Below, one piece after another: positions 35,345-45,067 of a stretch of DNA of 64,000 nt. This DNA comes from Acidobacteriota bacterium (GTDB lineage: Bacteria > Acidobacteriota > Vicinamibacteria > Vicinamibacterales > UBA8438), in NCBI GenBank assembly GCA_009838525.1, contig VXRJ01000016.1, positions 161,114-225,113 on the forward strand. Direction: 5' to 3'. Every line of letters starts with the position of its first letter. The first letter of the stretch is position 1. The position numbers were made by a program, and so were the translations under genes. A model generated the notes under the pieces. That model was not told the origin of the DNA and did no database searches. It saw only the letters and a list, made by a program, of their open reading frames with translations.

Positions 35345-36502
35345 ATGCAACGTGATGCGACCGGCGGCTACGCCGTCGTGCAGGTCGAAGGGGAGGAAGT
35401 CCGGGCGTTCGTTCCCGATCCGCTGCCTCCCGCGCCCCCGCTGGCGATCGACGGCGGGGTTCCGCGGGCGCTGGAAGCCGCGGCGGCGGCGCTTGGCCGG
35501 CTCGACGCCTTCGGCGCTGCCGCCCACCCGGACGCGGCTGCCCTCGGCTACGCCTGCGTCCGGCAGGAAGCGATCGGCTCGTCGCGCATAGAGGGCATCG
35601 ACGTCCCCCTGGAGGCCCTGCTGAGGGTCGAGGTGGACGGCCCGTCGTCGACGACCGGCGATGACGTGCTCGAGGTGGCGAACCATGTCCGCGCCATCGA
35701 GCAGGGCCTCGGCCAGTTGCGGCAGGACCGGGCGGTCTCGAACCGGCTGCTTCGCGAGCTGCACGCGGTGCTGCTCGACAGCCCGCGCGGCCAGAGGAAG
35801 ATGCCGGGCGCGTTTCGGCGGGCGCAGAACTGGATCGGCGGGCCGCATCCCCTGAGCGCGCGCTACGTGCCGCCGCCGCCGGCGGAAGTAGAGAACTGCA
35901 TGGCGGCGCTCGAACGCTTCGTCCATGCCGCCGACGACCGCCTGCCGCTGCTCGCGCGGACGGCCCTCGCGCACGCGCAGTTCGAGTCGATCCACCCGTT
36001 CCTGGACGGCAACGGCCGGGTGGGACGCCTGCTCGTCACGTTGATGCTGCGCGACCTTGGCCTGCTGCGCGAGGCGGTCCTGCCGATCAGCGCGTTTCTC
36101 TACCGCCATCGGATGGCGTACTACGACCTGCTGAACACGGTGACCGCAACGGGCAACTGGGAAGACTGGCTCGAGTACTTCCTCGAGGGCGTGCGCGCCG
36201 CGGCCGATGGCACGGTCGCGCTCGCCGGACGGATGGCGGAGCTCTTCGCGGCGGATCGGCGACGAATCGACGACGTGGGCCGCCGCATGCGGTCGGCCGC
36301 ACGCGTGCACCAGGCCCTGATGGCGCAGCCGGTCGTCTCGATCCCGGTCCTCCGGCAGAAGGCGGGGATCTCCTTCCCCGCCGCCGCGAATGCGATCGAG
36401 CGGTTGACCGAGATGGGAATCACACGCCAGATCAGCGCCGGTGCGCGCAACCGCATATTTGCCTACGAGGCCTACCTGAAGCTCCTCGGCGAAACCGACT
36501 GA
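35345..36502 (+). CDS. Fic-family AMP-transferase
   Basis: 385 aa. S-I-H-P-F-L-D-G-N-G-R-V-G-R is the Fic core (HPFxxGNGR). S-S-R-I-E-G in the N-terminal half fits the inhibitory (S/T)xxxE(G/N) motif, so this is a class II-type self-inhibited enzyme. AAGGAG (35330-35335) in an AT-rich leader precedes the start. Target unknown. Confidence 0.9.
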   Translation: MQRDATGGYAVVQVEGEEVRAFVPDPLPPAPPLAIDGGVPRALEAAAAALGRLDAFGAAAHPDAAALGYACVRQEAIGSSRIEGIDVPLEALLRVEVDGPSSTTGDDVLEVANHVRAIEQGLGQLRQDRAVSNRLLRELHAVLLDSPRGQRKMPGAFRRAQNWIGGPHPLSARYVPPPPAEVENCMAALERFVHAADDRLPLLARTALAHAQFESIHPFLDGNGRVGRLLVTLMLRDLGLLREAVLPISAFLYRHRMAYYDLLNTVTATGNWEDWLEYFLEGVRAAADGTVALAGRMAELFAADRRRIDDVGRRMRSAARVHQALMAQPVVSIPVLRQKAGISFPAAANAIERLTEMGITRQISAGARNRIFAYEAYLKLLGETD

Positions 36503-36506
36503 CCCC

Positions 36507-36524
36507 GCCAGCGCGCGCGCTGGC
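36507..36524. terminator. Perfect GC palindrome after the Fic gene
   Basis: GCCAGCGCGCGCGCTGGC lies five bases after the stop. It can form a strong stem but lacks a T-run, so termination is uncertain. Confidence 0.35.
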
Positions 36525-36548
36525 TTCACTACGGTGCGCCGACCGTAC

Positions 36549-36605
36549 GGTGCGCCGGCCTCCAGGCCGGCATCTTCGTGCGGTGCGCCGGCCTCCAGGC
36601 CGGCA
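36549..36605 (+). repeat. Two direct copies of a palindromic dispersed repeat
   Basis: The 24-base units at 36549-36572 and 36582-36605 are identical and share the inverted-repeat core GCCGGCCTCCAGGCCGGC, with a two-base TC centre, after GGTGC. A degenerate half lies at 36533-36540. A third full copy, inverted, is inside the desulfurase gene at 6122-6145. Confidence 0.75.
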
Positions 36606-36630
36606 TTTCGGCGGGCTCGGCCACGGCGCA

Positions 36631-36643
36631 TATGATAGGAGCC
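36631..36643 (+). promoter_or_regulatory. -10 box and ribosome site just before the LON-domain gene
   Basis: TATGAT (36631-36636) is followed directly by AGGAGCC and the ATG at 36644. With the -10 box here, transcription would begin at the start codon, so AGGAG could not be used by that transcript. Confidence 0.4.
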
Positions 36644-37426
36644 ATGCGGGGCGGCAGGTCGTCGCGCCTGGTCAGCCGGGCGCCTCGACCCTCTCGATGC
36701 TACGCGGCGTTTCACCACGGGCTGCTCGCCGTTGCGATCGCGTTCGGCTTCCTCTGGCCGTCCCCCTTTGCGCCGCCCGCCATCGCGCCGCTCGCCGCGT
36801 CGTCGGGATCCCAGGCAGGGCCCGCGGTGGCCGATCTGCCCCCGGCGATCCCCATCTTCCCGCTCGACGACATCATGCTCTTCCCGCACGCGTCGCGGCC
36901 GCTTCACATCTTCGAGCCGCGCTACCGCCAGATGGTGGCCGACGCCCTCGAAGGCAACCGCATCATCGGAATGGTCATGCTTCGGCCCGGCTACGAAGGC
37001 GAGTACGAGGGCAACCCGCCGATCTACGAGATCGGCACCGCGGGCGTCATCGCCAACGTCGAAGAGCTGGCCGACGGCCGCTACAACATCGTGTTGCGCG
37101 GCATCACGAAGTTCCGCGTTGCGTCCGAGGACCAGAGCCGGCCGTACCGGATGGCCGACGTCGTGGCGATCCCGGAACCCGTCGGCGACGACGAGCGCGA
37201 CCCGCTGCGACGGCACCGGCCGCTCCTGCTGGAGCTGCTGGCCCTCGATGACCCGGACGCCACCCCGACACCCGATGAGCTGCCGGACGCGGCGCTCGTC
37301 GACGGACTCGCCCAGTTCCTCGGCATGAGCCGTTTCGACCGGATGGACCTGTTGCGCCAGAGCGGTTCGCTGGCGCGCGCCGACGCCCTCGTCGCGATGC
37401 TCGGCCGGGGCGAGCTGTCGCGGTGA
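36644..37426 (+). CDS. LON substrate-binding domain protein with N-terminal hydrophobic segment
   Basis: 260 aa. From about residue 65 it matches the LON N-terminal domain: P-I-F-P-L-D-D-I-M-L-F-P, L-H-I-F-E-P-R-Y-R-Q-M, G-R-Y-N-I-V-L-R-G. There is no ATPase or protease domain, as in other short LON-domain proteins. The first 60 residues carry a basic stretch and a hydrophobic segment that looks like a signal or anchor, unusual for a cytoplasmic domain. Confidence 0.85.
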   Translation: MRGGRSSRLVSRAPRPSRCYAAFHHGLLAVAIAFGFLWPSPFAPPAIAPLAASSGSQAGPAVADLPPAIPIFPLDDIMLFPHASRPLHIFEPRYRQMVADALEGNRIIGMVMLRPGYEGEYEGNPPIYEIGTAGVIANVEELADGRYNIVLRGITKFRVASEDQSRPYRMADVVAIPEPVGDDERDPLRRHRPLLLELLALDDPDATPTPDELPDAALVDGLAQFLGMSRFDRMDLLRQSGSLARADALVAMLGRGELSR

Positions 37427-37461
37427 GAACGGGTCGTTCATCCCCACTGAGAGGTACCGAC

Positions 37462-38790
37462 ATGACCGGATCCGACCATTCCGTTACCCTCCCGGCCGCG
37501 CCTGCCGCAGGCTCGGCCACGACCGCCACCGGCCTGACGCGGCGCGACGTACTGCGCGGCGCGGGCGCGCTGCTGGGCGGCGCGGCGCTGCACTCGACGG
37601 TCCCGGCCCGCGCACGGGCATCGGCGGAAGCGGCGGCGCAGACCGACCCGGTCGGCCCGTACGACCCGAGCGTCCTGCCCGACGGCGTCCGCTCGCGCTT
37701 CGTCGCCGGTGTCCACGGGCTCGACATGCACCTGCTCGAAGCGGGATACGACGCCGCGAACCGCCGGCCGCTCCTGCTTCTCCTGCACGGCTTTCCCGAG
37801 CTCGCCTACAGTTGGCGCCATGTCCTCGTTCCCCTCGCGGAGGCGGGATACCACGTGGTCGCACCGGATCAGCGAGGCTACGGCCGAACCACCGGCTGGG
37901 ATCCCGACTACGACGGCGACCTCCGGTCCTACCGCCGGCTGAATGCGGTCCGCGACGCGCTCGCGCTCGTCTCGGCCCTCGGCTACCGGTCGGTCGATGC
38001 CGTGTTCGGCCATGACTTCGGATCGCCGGTCGCCGCGTGGTGCGCCGTCACACGTCCCGATATCTTCCGCGCCGTCGCACTGATGAGCGCGCCGTTCGGC
38101 GGCACCCCGAGCTTTCCGTTCGACACCGCCGACAACCCGCAGCAGCCGGCTCCGGCCGAACCGGACATCCACGCCGAGATGACGCGCCTTTCGCGCCCGC
38201 GCAAGCACTACCAGCGCTACTACACGACGCGCGAGGCGAACAACGACATGTGGCGCGCGCCGCAGGGAATCCACGACTTCCTCCGTGCCTACTACCACCA
38301 CAAGAGCGCGGACTGGGAGGAAAACCGTCCGTACCGTCTGGCCGGATGGACCGCCGCCGAAGTGGCGAAGATGCCCACCTACTACATCATGGACCTCGAC
38401 GAGACGATGGCCGAGACCGTCGCCAAGGAGATGCCGACGCCGGCCGAGATCGCCGCCAACACCTGGCTGCCGGACCGCGAGCTGCGCGTCTACAGCGAGG
38501 AGTTCGGCCGGACCGGCTTCCAGGGCGGCCTGCAGTGGTATCGCTCGGGCGTCTTCTCGGAAGAGCTGCGCACCTTCGCCGGACGCACCATCGACATCCC
38601 GTCGATGTTCATCGCCGGCAGCAGCGACTGGGGCGCGTACCAGCGGCCCGGCTCGCTCGAGCGGATGCAGGAGTCGGCCTGCACCGACATGCGGGGGGTG
38701 CATTTCATCGACGGCGCCGGCCACTGGGTGCAACAGGAGCAGCCGGAGGAAACCGCGCGGCTGCTGATTGACTTCCTGCGTGACGCGTAG
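37462..38790 (+). CDS. Tat-exported alpha/beta hydrolase (epoxide hydrolase-like)
   Basis: 442 aa. T-R-R-D-V-L-R-G-A-G-A-L-L-G-G is a Tat signal. L-L-H-G-F-P-E form the oxyanion hole region, V-F-G-H-D-F-G-S holds the nucleophile (Asp, as in epoxide hydrolases), and G-A-G-H-W-V-Q holds the catalytic His. Start at the ATG at 37462; the frame is open to 37423. Confidence 0.87.
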   Translation: MTGSDHSVTLPAAPAAGSATTATGLTRRDVLRGAGALLGGAALHSTVPARARASAEAAAQTDPVGPYDPSVLPDGVRSRFVAGVHGLDMHLLEAGYDAANRRPLLLLLHGFPELAYSWRHVLVPLAEAGYHVVAPDQRGYGRTTGWDPDYDGDLRSYRRLNAVRDALALVSALGYRSVDAVFGHDFGSPVAAWCAVTRPDIFRAVALMSAPFGGTPSFPFDTADNPQQPAPAEPDIHAEMTRLSRPRKHYQRYYTTREANNDMWRAPQGIHDFLRAYYHHKSADWEENRPYRLAGWTAAEVAKMPTYYIMDLDETMAETVAKEMPTPAEIAANTWLPDRELRVYSEEFGRTGFQGGLQWYRSGVFSEELRTFAGRTIDIPSMFIAGSSDWGAYQRPGSLERMQESACTDMRGVHFIDGAGHWVQQEQPEETARLLIDFLRDA

Positions 38791-38871
38791 TTGCGGTAAC
38801 GCGGCGGGCCTGCCGACGCCGGGGCTCTTCGAGAAGCTGGGGATATGACGGAACCCACTCTCAGGAGTCGC

Positions 38872-39876
38872 ATGAACGAACAACCGCCATACTCGATCAC
38901 GCCGGGCATGCTGTCCCGCGTCGCGCAGATCGGCGAAGCGATCGGCCGCGCCGAGGCGTCCGGCGTCTCCCAAGACTTGCGGCTGCGGCGCATCAACCGC
39001 ATCCGCACCATCCAGGGTTCGCTGGCCATTGAGGGCAACGTCCTCAGCGAGGAGCAGGTCGCCACCATTCTCGACGGCAAGCCGGTCATCGCCCCGCCAC
39101 GGGACGTGCAGGAGGCCCGCAACGCCATCGAGGCGTACGAGCAGTTCGACGGGTGGAACCCGGCCAGCGAAACCGACCTGCTCCGCGCCCACGGGGTTCT
39201 TATGGCCGGCCTGCTGGACGCGCCGGGTCACTATCGCCGCGGCGGCGTGGCCGTGATGGGGCAGGATCGAATCCACCACGTCGGCCCGCCCGCCGGGCGC
39301 GTGCCGCAACTCATGGCCGGTCTGTTGGCGTGGCTCGGCAGCACCGGCGAGCATCCCCTGGTGGCAAGCTCCGTCTTCCACTACGAGTTCGAGTTCATTC
39401 ATCCGTTTGAGGACGGCAACGGACGCCTGGGACGCCTTTGGCAGACGCTCATCCTGACCCGCTGGAAGCCGCTGTTCGCCCATGTGCCGGTCGAGAGCCT
39501 TGTCCGTGACCGGCAAGGTGATTACTACCAGGCCATCAGGCGGAGTTCGGAGGCGGGCGCGAGCACAGCGTTCATCACGTTCATGCTGGACGTGATCTTC
39601 GCGGCCGTCCAGACCCCCCAAGACACCCCACATGAAACCCCCCAAGTAAAGCGCCTCCTGTCCGTGCTGGCCGGGGAGATGTCCCTGCGGGAGATTCTGC
39701 ACGCGCTTGAGCTCCGCGACCGCAAGTGGATGCGGGAGCGCTACCTGTTACCGGCACTACAGTGCGGGTACGTCGAGATGACCCGCTCGGACGCGCCGAG
39801 AGCCAGGAATCAGAGGTATCGCCTGACCGCGCTGGGGCGGCAGGTTCGGTCCGAGGGCCCGTGGAATCAGACTTGA
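38872..39876 (+). CDS. Fic-family protein with C-terminal winged-helix-like region
   Basis: 334 aa. AGGAG (38863-38867) supports the ATG at 38872; an ATG at 38845 is in frame. S-L-A-I-E-G is the inhibitory motif and F-I-H-P-F-E-D-G-N-G-R-L-G-R the Fic core. The last 80 residues look like a winged-helix DNA-binding domain. Not closely related by eye to the Fic protein at 35345. Confidence 0.88.
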   Translation: MNEQPPYSITPGMLSRVAQIGEAIGRAEASGVSQDLRLRRINRIRTIQGSLAIEGNVLSEEQVATILDGKPVIAPPRDVQEARNAIEAYEQFDGWNPASETDLLRAHGVLMAGLLDAPGHYRRGGVAVMGQDRIHHVGPPAGRVPQLMAGLLAWLGSTGEHPLVASSVFHYEFEFIHPFEDGNGRLGRLWQTLILTRWKPLFAHVPVESLVRDRQGDYYQAIRRSSEAGASTAFITFMLDVIFAAVQTPQDTPHETPQVKRLLSVLAGEMSLREILHALELRDRKWMRERYLLPALQCGYVEMTRSDAPRARNQRYRLTALGRQVRSEGPWNQT

Positions 39877-39901
39877 CAAGAACTGGACAGTAGAGGCCCA
39901 T

Positions 39902-40156
39902 ATGACGGAATGGTCGTTGCAGGATGCAAAAAACCGGTTCAGCGCCGTCGTCAAGGCTGCGCGCTCGGGGGAACCCCAGCGGGTGACCCGCCGGGGCAAG
40001 CCGGCGGTGGTGGTGCTGGCAGTGGAGGAGTACGAGCGCCTGCGTCATCTGGAGCGGGCCAAGGCTCCTACGCTTGCGGAGCTGCTGCTTGCGATCCCGC
40101 GTGATGGCGGGGAATTCGAGCGCATTCGATTGCCTGCCCGACCGGTTGACATCTGA
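39902..40156 (+). CDS. Phd/YefM-type antitoxin, orphan
   Basis: 84 aa. W-S-L-Q-D-A-K-N-R-F-S-A-V-V and V-T-R-R-G-K-P-A-V-V-V-L are the Phd/YefM DNA-binding core; the C-terminal part would cover a toxin. TTGACA at 39873-39878 may be part of its promoter. Its stop overlaps a truncated PIN-toxin start, so it now lacks its partner. Confidence 0.87.
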   Translation: MTEWSLQDAKNRFSAVVKAARSGEPQRVTRRGKPAVVVLAVEEYERLRHLERAKAPTLAELLLAIPRDGGEFERIRLPARPVDI

Positions 40157-40194
40157 TGTTCCTAATCGACACGGACGTGCCGTCGGCACCTTGA
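40156..40194 (+). pseudogene. Remnant of a PIN-domain (VapC-type) toxin start
   Basis: ATG overlaps the antitoxin stop by one base (TGATG) and reads MFLIDTDVPSAP then stop. This matches the first strand of VapC toxins (M-F-L-I-D-T-D/N-V), where the Asp is catalytic. The rest of the toxin, about 120 residues, is missing; the next real gene starts 27 bases later. Confidence 0.6.
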
Positions 40195-40221
40195 TCGCGG
40201 CGACGGTGATCCGAATACCAT

Positions 40222-40905
40222 GTGAACATCATCAAGTACTTTGTTCTCGCACTGCTCTGCGTGCTTCACCCGGGGTCCGTCAGTTTGCCCGCGGCCGCCG
40301 CCGCGGCGCCGAACGGGCAGGCGGAGCACCGCGTGGTCATCCTCGCCTACGACACGAACGACGTCCGGCTGCCGATGGCGCTCGACGCCATCAGGTTCTG
40401 GAACGAGGTGGCGGAGGAGCTGGAGCTGCCGCTTCGCCTGACCGAGGAGCTCCGGATCGGCACGCCCATCATGCGTCCCCTCGAGAACTACGCCCGGTCG
40501 ATCTCCCAGCGCGCGGGCCGCCTGCGGGGCGGACCGAACGAGCCGGACGCGCCCGAGGAGGTGACCGATCTGGACGCCGAAGCGGTGCTGCTGCTGTCGC
40601 GCCAGGACCTGATGTCGTTCGCCTGGCCGGTGCCGCGCCACCCGGGACGCTACTTCGTGGCGATCGAGGAGGACGCCACCGCGATGGCCTTCAATCCGAA
40701 CATCGCGCGCAACATCCTCGCCCACGAACTCGGACACACCCTCGGTTTGCGGCACAACCGGAACCCGACGACCCTGATGTGCGGGCCGTGCCAGACCGGC
40801 GGGCTGGCGAAGGACCGGCCCCAGTACATGCGCCTGACCGAAGCCGACCGCGAACGCCTCATAGAGCGCTACGCTTCCGGGGAGGAACCGGCCGGGCTAG
40901 AATGA
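40222..40905 (+). CDS. Secreted matrixin-like zinc metalloprotease
   Basis: 227 aa from GTG. A signal peptide (about 1-28, ending A-A-A-A) is followed by a zincin domain with H-E-L-G-H-T-L-G-L-R-H (HExxHxxGxxH) and a Met-turn T-L-M-C-G. It would cleave proteins outside the cytoplasm. Two Cys (M-C-G-P-C) lie in the turn. Confidence 0.82.
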   Translation: MNIIKYFVLALLCVLHPGSVSLPAAAAAAPNGQAEHRVVILAYDTNDVRLPMALDAIRFWNEVAEELELPLRLTEELRIGTPIMRPLENYARSISQRAGRLRGGPNEPDAPEEVTDLDAEAVLLLSRQDLMSFAWPVPRHPGRYFVAIEEDATAMAFNPNIARNILAHELGHTLGLRHNRNPTTLMCGPCQTGGLAKDRPQYMRLTEADRERLIERYASGEEPAGLE

Positions 40906-40946
40906 ACGGCTTCCACCGGAAGGTTTCACCAGAAGGAGTTGCCACG

Positions 40947-41384
40947 ATGATGACCCGCAACACGCTCGTCGCCCTCGGCCTCATGGTGTTTGGCCTCGGT
41001 TTCGCGGCCGGGCAGTTCGCCGACTTCGAACCTGTCGCCTCGGCGCAGGGAGAGAAGATCTTCGAGATGCGCACCTACACGTCGCATCCGGGGCGGCTCG
41101 ACGCCCTGAACGCGCGGTTCCGCAACCACACGACGCGGATCTTCGAGAAGCACGGCATGACCAACGTCGGCTACTGGACGCCGCAGGAAGCGCCGCTCTC
41201 GGAGAACACGCTCGTGTACATCCTGGCCCACGACAGCCGCGACGCGGCGCAGGCGAGCTGGGATGCGTTCCGGGCGGACCCGGAGTGGTCGCAGGTCGCC
41301 GAGGAATCGCAGCGCGACGGCCGCATCGTGCAGGGCGTCGACGTGCTCTGGCTCGAGGCGACCGACTACTCGTTGATCAAGTAG
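40947..41384 (+). CDS. Secreted NIPSNAP-family protein
   Basis: 145 aa from the ATG at 40947, with AAGGAG (40933-40938) eight bases upstream. After a signal-like segment, I-F-E-M-R-T-Y-T-S-H-P-G-R-L and the end V-L-W-L-E-A-T-D-Y-S match NIPSNAP, a ferredoxin-like fold of unclear function. Two bases after it starts a second NIPSNAP gene. Confidence 0.88.
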   Translation: MMTRNTLVALGLMVFGLGFAAGQFADFEPVASAQGEKIFEMRTYTSHPGRLDALNARFRNHTTRIFEKHGMTNVGYWTPQEAPLSENTLVYILAHDSRDAAQASWDAFRADPEWSQVAEESQRDGRIVQGVDVLWLEATDYSLIK

Positions 41385-41385
41385 C

Positions 41386-42426
41386 TTGAAGAGCACTCTC
41401 GGCCCAGCGCTGCTCTGCGTGGCATTGCTCGGGACGATTGCGGCGGCCCAGCAAGTGGCCGACGCGCCACCGCCGGTGGCGGCGCGCAACGACGTGGCGC
41501 GACCGCTGGGGCCGGAAGACGAAGTGCTGATGCTGCGCCACCAGTACCTCGCTCGCGGGACCCACGAGATGTACTACCGGGCAAGCGCCTACGGCGTGTG
41601 GCCCTGGTTCGAGCAGATCGGCGCCCGTATCGTGGGGCAGTGGCAGGTGGTTCATCCCGACGGCGGCGCCGGCCATCCGGAGTTCGACGAAGGCTACCGC
41701 CTGGCCCGCTACGCCAGTTTCGAGCACTGGCAACAGACCCGCGGTCCGGCCTCGAACGCACTGGGCGGCAACGGTCCGAACCGCCTGCGGAACAACGAGG
41801 CGTTGCGAATCCGGCAGACGTTCGCGCGCGGATCGGAGGGCGGCTACTTCCTGCAGGGGCTGACCGCCACGACGCGGCCGCGCTACCTGCCGGGCGTCTC
41901 CGGCGAAGCGTACGAACAGATCGACGCCGGGGCCGCGGCCGATCCGGCGGACGAGCTGATCGCCGTGCGCCGCGACGCCGATCGCGGGGCGGGCCGGGAA
42001 TTGATAACCCTGACCTACCGGCGCATCCGCGCAGGGTCATTCCGCGGCCTGCTCGACGGCACGGTGTCCGCGGTCTGGCCCTTCGAGGAGAAGCTGGGCG
42101 CCCGCCCGATGGGACAGTGGCAGGTCCTGCATCCCGAGGGCGCCGCGAGCCGCACCGAGCCCAGCGGCAGCCACGACGAGATGATCACGATGACCCGCTA
42201 TGCCGGCTATGACCACTATCTCGCCCTGCAGCCCGGGCGGGCGGTGCTGATGGGGGGCAACGGCCCCGACTGGCAGGCGTGGCGGGATGCCGCCAGGGCC
42301 ATCGAGTCGGCAACCCTCGAGAGCCGCGTGGAGTTTCTCGAGGGCTACTTCCACGACACGCCACCGACCTACATGCCGCCGTTGCCGGAGCGCTACCGGC
42401 GGTCGGACGCGCCCGCCGCCCGCTAG
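41386..42426 (+). CDS. Secreted protein with two NIPSNAP-like halves
   Basis: 346 aa from a TTG needed to keep the signal peptide (L-L-C-V-A-L-L-G-T-I-A-A-A). Two related halves follow; each has a Y-R-x-S/R-A/I...V-W-P-(W)-F-E pattern and G-Q-W-Q-V-(V/L)-H-P. The repeat suggests an internal duplication. Function unknown. Confidence 0.7.
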   Translation: MKSTLGPALLCVALLGTIAAAQQVADAPPPVAARNDVARPLGPEDEVLMLRHQYLARGTHEMYYRASAYGVWPWFEQIGARIVGQWQVVHPDGGAGHPEFDEGYRLARYASFEHWQQTRGPASNALGGNGPNRLRNNEALRIRQTFARGSEGGYFLQGLTATTRPRYLPGVSGEAYEQIDAGAAADPADELIAVRRDADRGAGRELITLTYRRIRAGSFRGLLDGTVSAVWPFEEKLGARPMGQWQVLHPEGAASRTEPSGSHDEMITMTRYAGYDHYLALQPGRAVLMGGNGPDWQAWRDAARAIESATLESRVEFLEGYFHDTPPTYMPPLPERYRRSDAPAAR

Positions 42427-42446
42427 CGCGCCCGTTCCGGCGACGG

Positions 42447-43820
<1,374 letters not shown>

Positions 43821-45050
43821 CTACCCATGCTCGCGGGCGAGCGCGTCGTTCAACGTGATGCCGAAGCCGGGGCCGTCAGGCACGCGCAGGATGCCCGCCT
43901 CGAACCGCTCGGGGGGATCCAGCAGGTCGCCGCGCCAGTCGGCTTCGTTCCACTGGTACTCCAGGATGTCGAAATTGGACATGCCGGCGCAGGCGTGCGC
44001 CGACACCATCGTGCTGACCGGTCCGCTCGGGTTGTGAGGCGAAACCAGCACCCCGTGGAGTTCCGCCACGGTGGCGATCCCCGCCATTTCGGCGAGTCCG
44101 CCGCAGTGCTTGACGTCCGGCATGATGATGTCGACCGCGCCCTCGCGGCAGAGCGGCTCGAACCCTTCGACGCCAAAGAGGAACTCGCCGCCCGCCATCG
44201 TCTGGCGAATGCCCTCCTTGATCGCCTTCGTGCTCGCCACGTCGGTCGGCGGGACCGGTTCCTCGTACCACGACAGTTGCTGCGGCTCGAGCCGGCGGGC
44301 CACCTCGATGGCCAGGGGCACGTCGAAGAAACTGTGGACGTCGATCTTCAGGTCGACGTCCGGACCGATCGCCTCCCGCATCGCTTCGATGCAGGCAATC
44401 CCCAGTTCGGTCGCCGCCTCGACGTCGGCCGCCGGCCCGTCGAGGGGAGGGAAGCCGTCGAACGGGGCGGCCTTGATCGCGCGGAAGCCGTCGGCCGCCG
44501 CCTGGCGCGCGTTCGCGGCGAATCCCTCCGGCGTCCGATCCGACGTCGCCCGGTTGATGTTGGCGTAGGCCGGCAGGTCGTGACGAAGGGCGCCGCCGGT
44601 CAGGTCGTAGACCGGCGCGCCGAGCGCCCTCCCGACAAGGTCCCACTGCGCCTGCTCGATCGCGCTGAACGCGGTCGCCTGCACCCGGTCGCCGCCCGCC
44701 GCCATTGCCCGGCCGTTCTGCCGGTACCGCTCGATCTCGAACGGCGAGCGGTCGCGCACGAGGTCGAAATACGCGGCCAGCTCGGGCATCTCGGTCCGGC
44801 GTCCCATCGACGCTTCGCCCAGGCCGGTCATGCCGTCATTGGTCGACAGGCGCACGAAGATCCAGGCGGTTCGTCCGGTTGCGCGGACGACAATCGTCTC
44901 CATCCCGGTGATCCGCACCCCCAGCTCCGCCTGACCGAGGGGCAGCCGTACCGGCGCCGCGGCGGGCCTCACCGCAGCGGCGGTCGTCGCGACACCGGCG
45001 AACGCCGGAAGCGCGGCAAGAAACGTGCGCCGCCCGCAGGGCGTGATCAT
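43821..45050 (-). CDS. Exported mandelate racemase/enolase-superfamily dehydratase
   Basis: 409 aa from the ATG at 45050 (the frame stays open upstream). G-R-R-T-F-L-A-A-L is a Tat-like signal. The barrel part has K-A-A-P-F-D, D-L-K-I-D-V-H-S-F-F, Y-E-E-P-V-P-P and M-P-D-V-K-H, which gives Asp, Glu and Asp metal ligands. It may dehydrate a sugar acid; substrate not assigned. Confidence 0.85.
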   Translation of the reverse strand: MITPCGRRTFLAALPAFAGVATTAAAVRPAAAPVRLPLGQAELGVRITGMETIVVRATGRTAWIFVRLSTNDGMTGLGEASMGRRTEMPELAAYFDLVRDRSPFEIERYRQNGRAMAAGGDRVQATAFSAIEQAQWDLVGRALGAPVYDLTGGALRHDLPAYANINRATSDRTPEGFAANARQAAADGFRAIKAAPFDGFPPLDGPAADVEAATELGIACIEAMREAIGPDVDLKIDVHSFFDVPLAIEVARRLEPQQLSWYEEPVPPTDVASTKAIKEGIRQTMAGGEFLFGVEGFEPLCREGAVDIIMPDVKHCGGLAEMAGIATVAELHGVLVSPHNPSGPVSTMVSAHACAGMSNFDILEYQWNEADWRGDLLDPPERFEAGILRVPDGPGFGITLNDALAREHG

Positions 45051-45067
45051 CGGAATCTGAACGCCGT

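Noticed and set aside
36549..36605. Possible CRISPR array
   Set aside because: Only two full units with a nine-base gap, palindromic and GC-rich, with no cas genes; better seen as a dispersed repeat.
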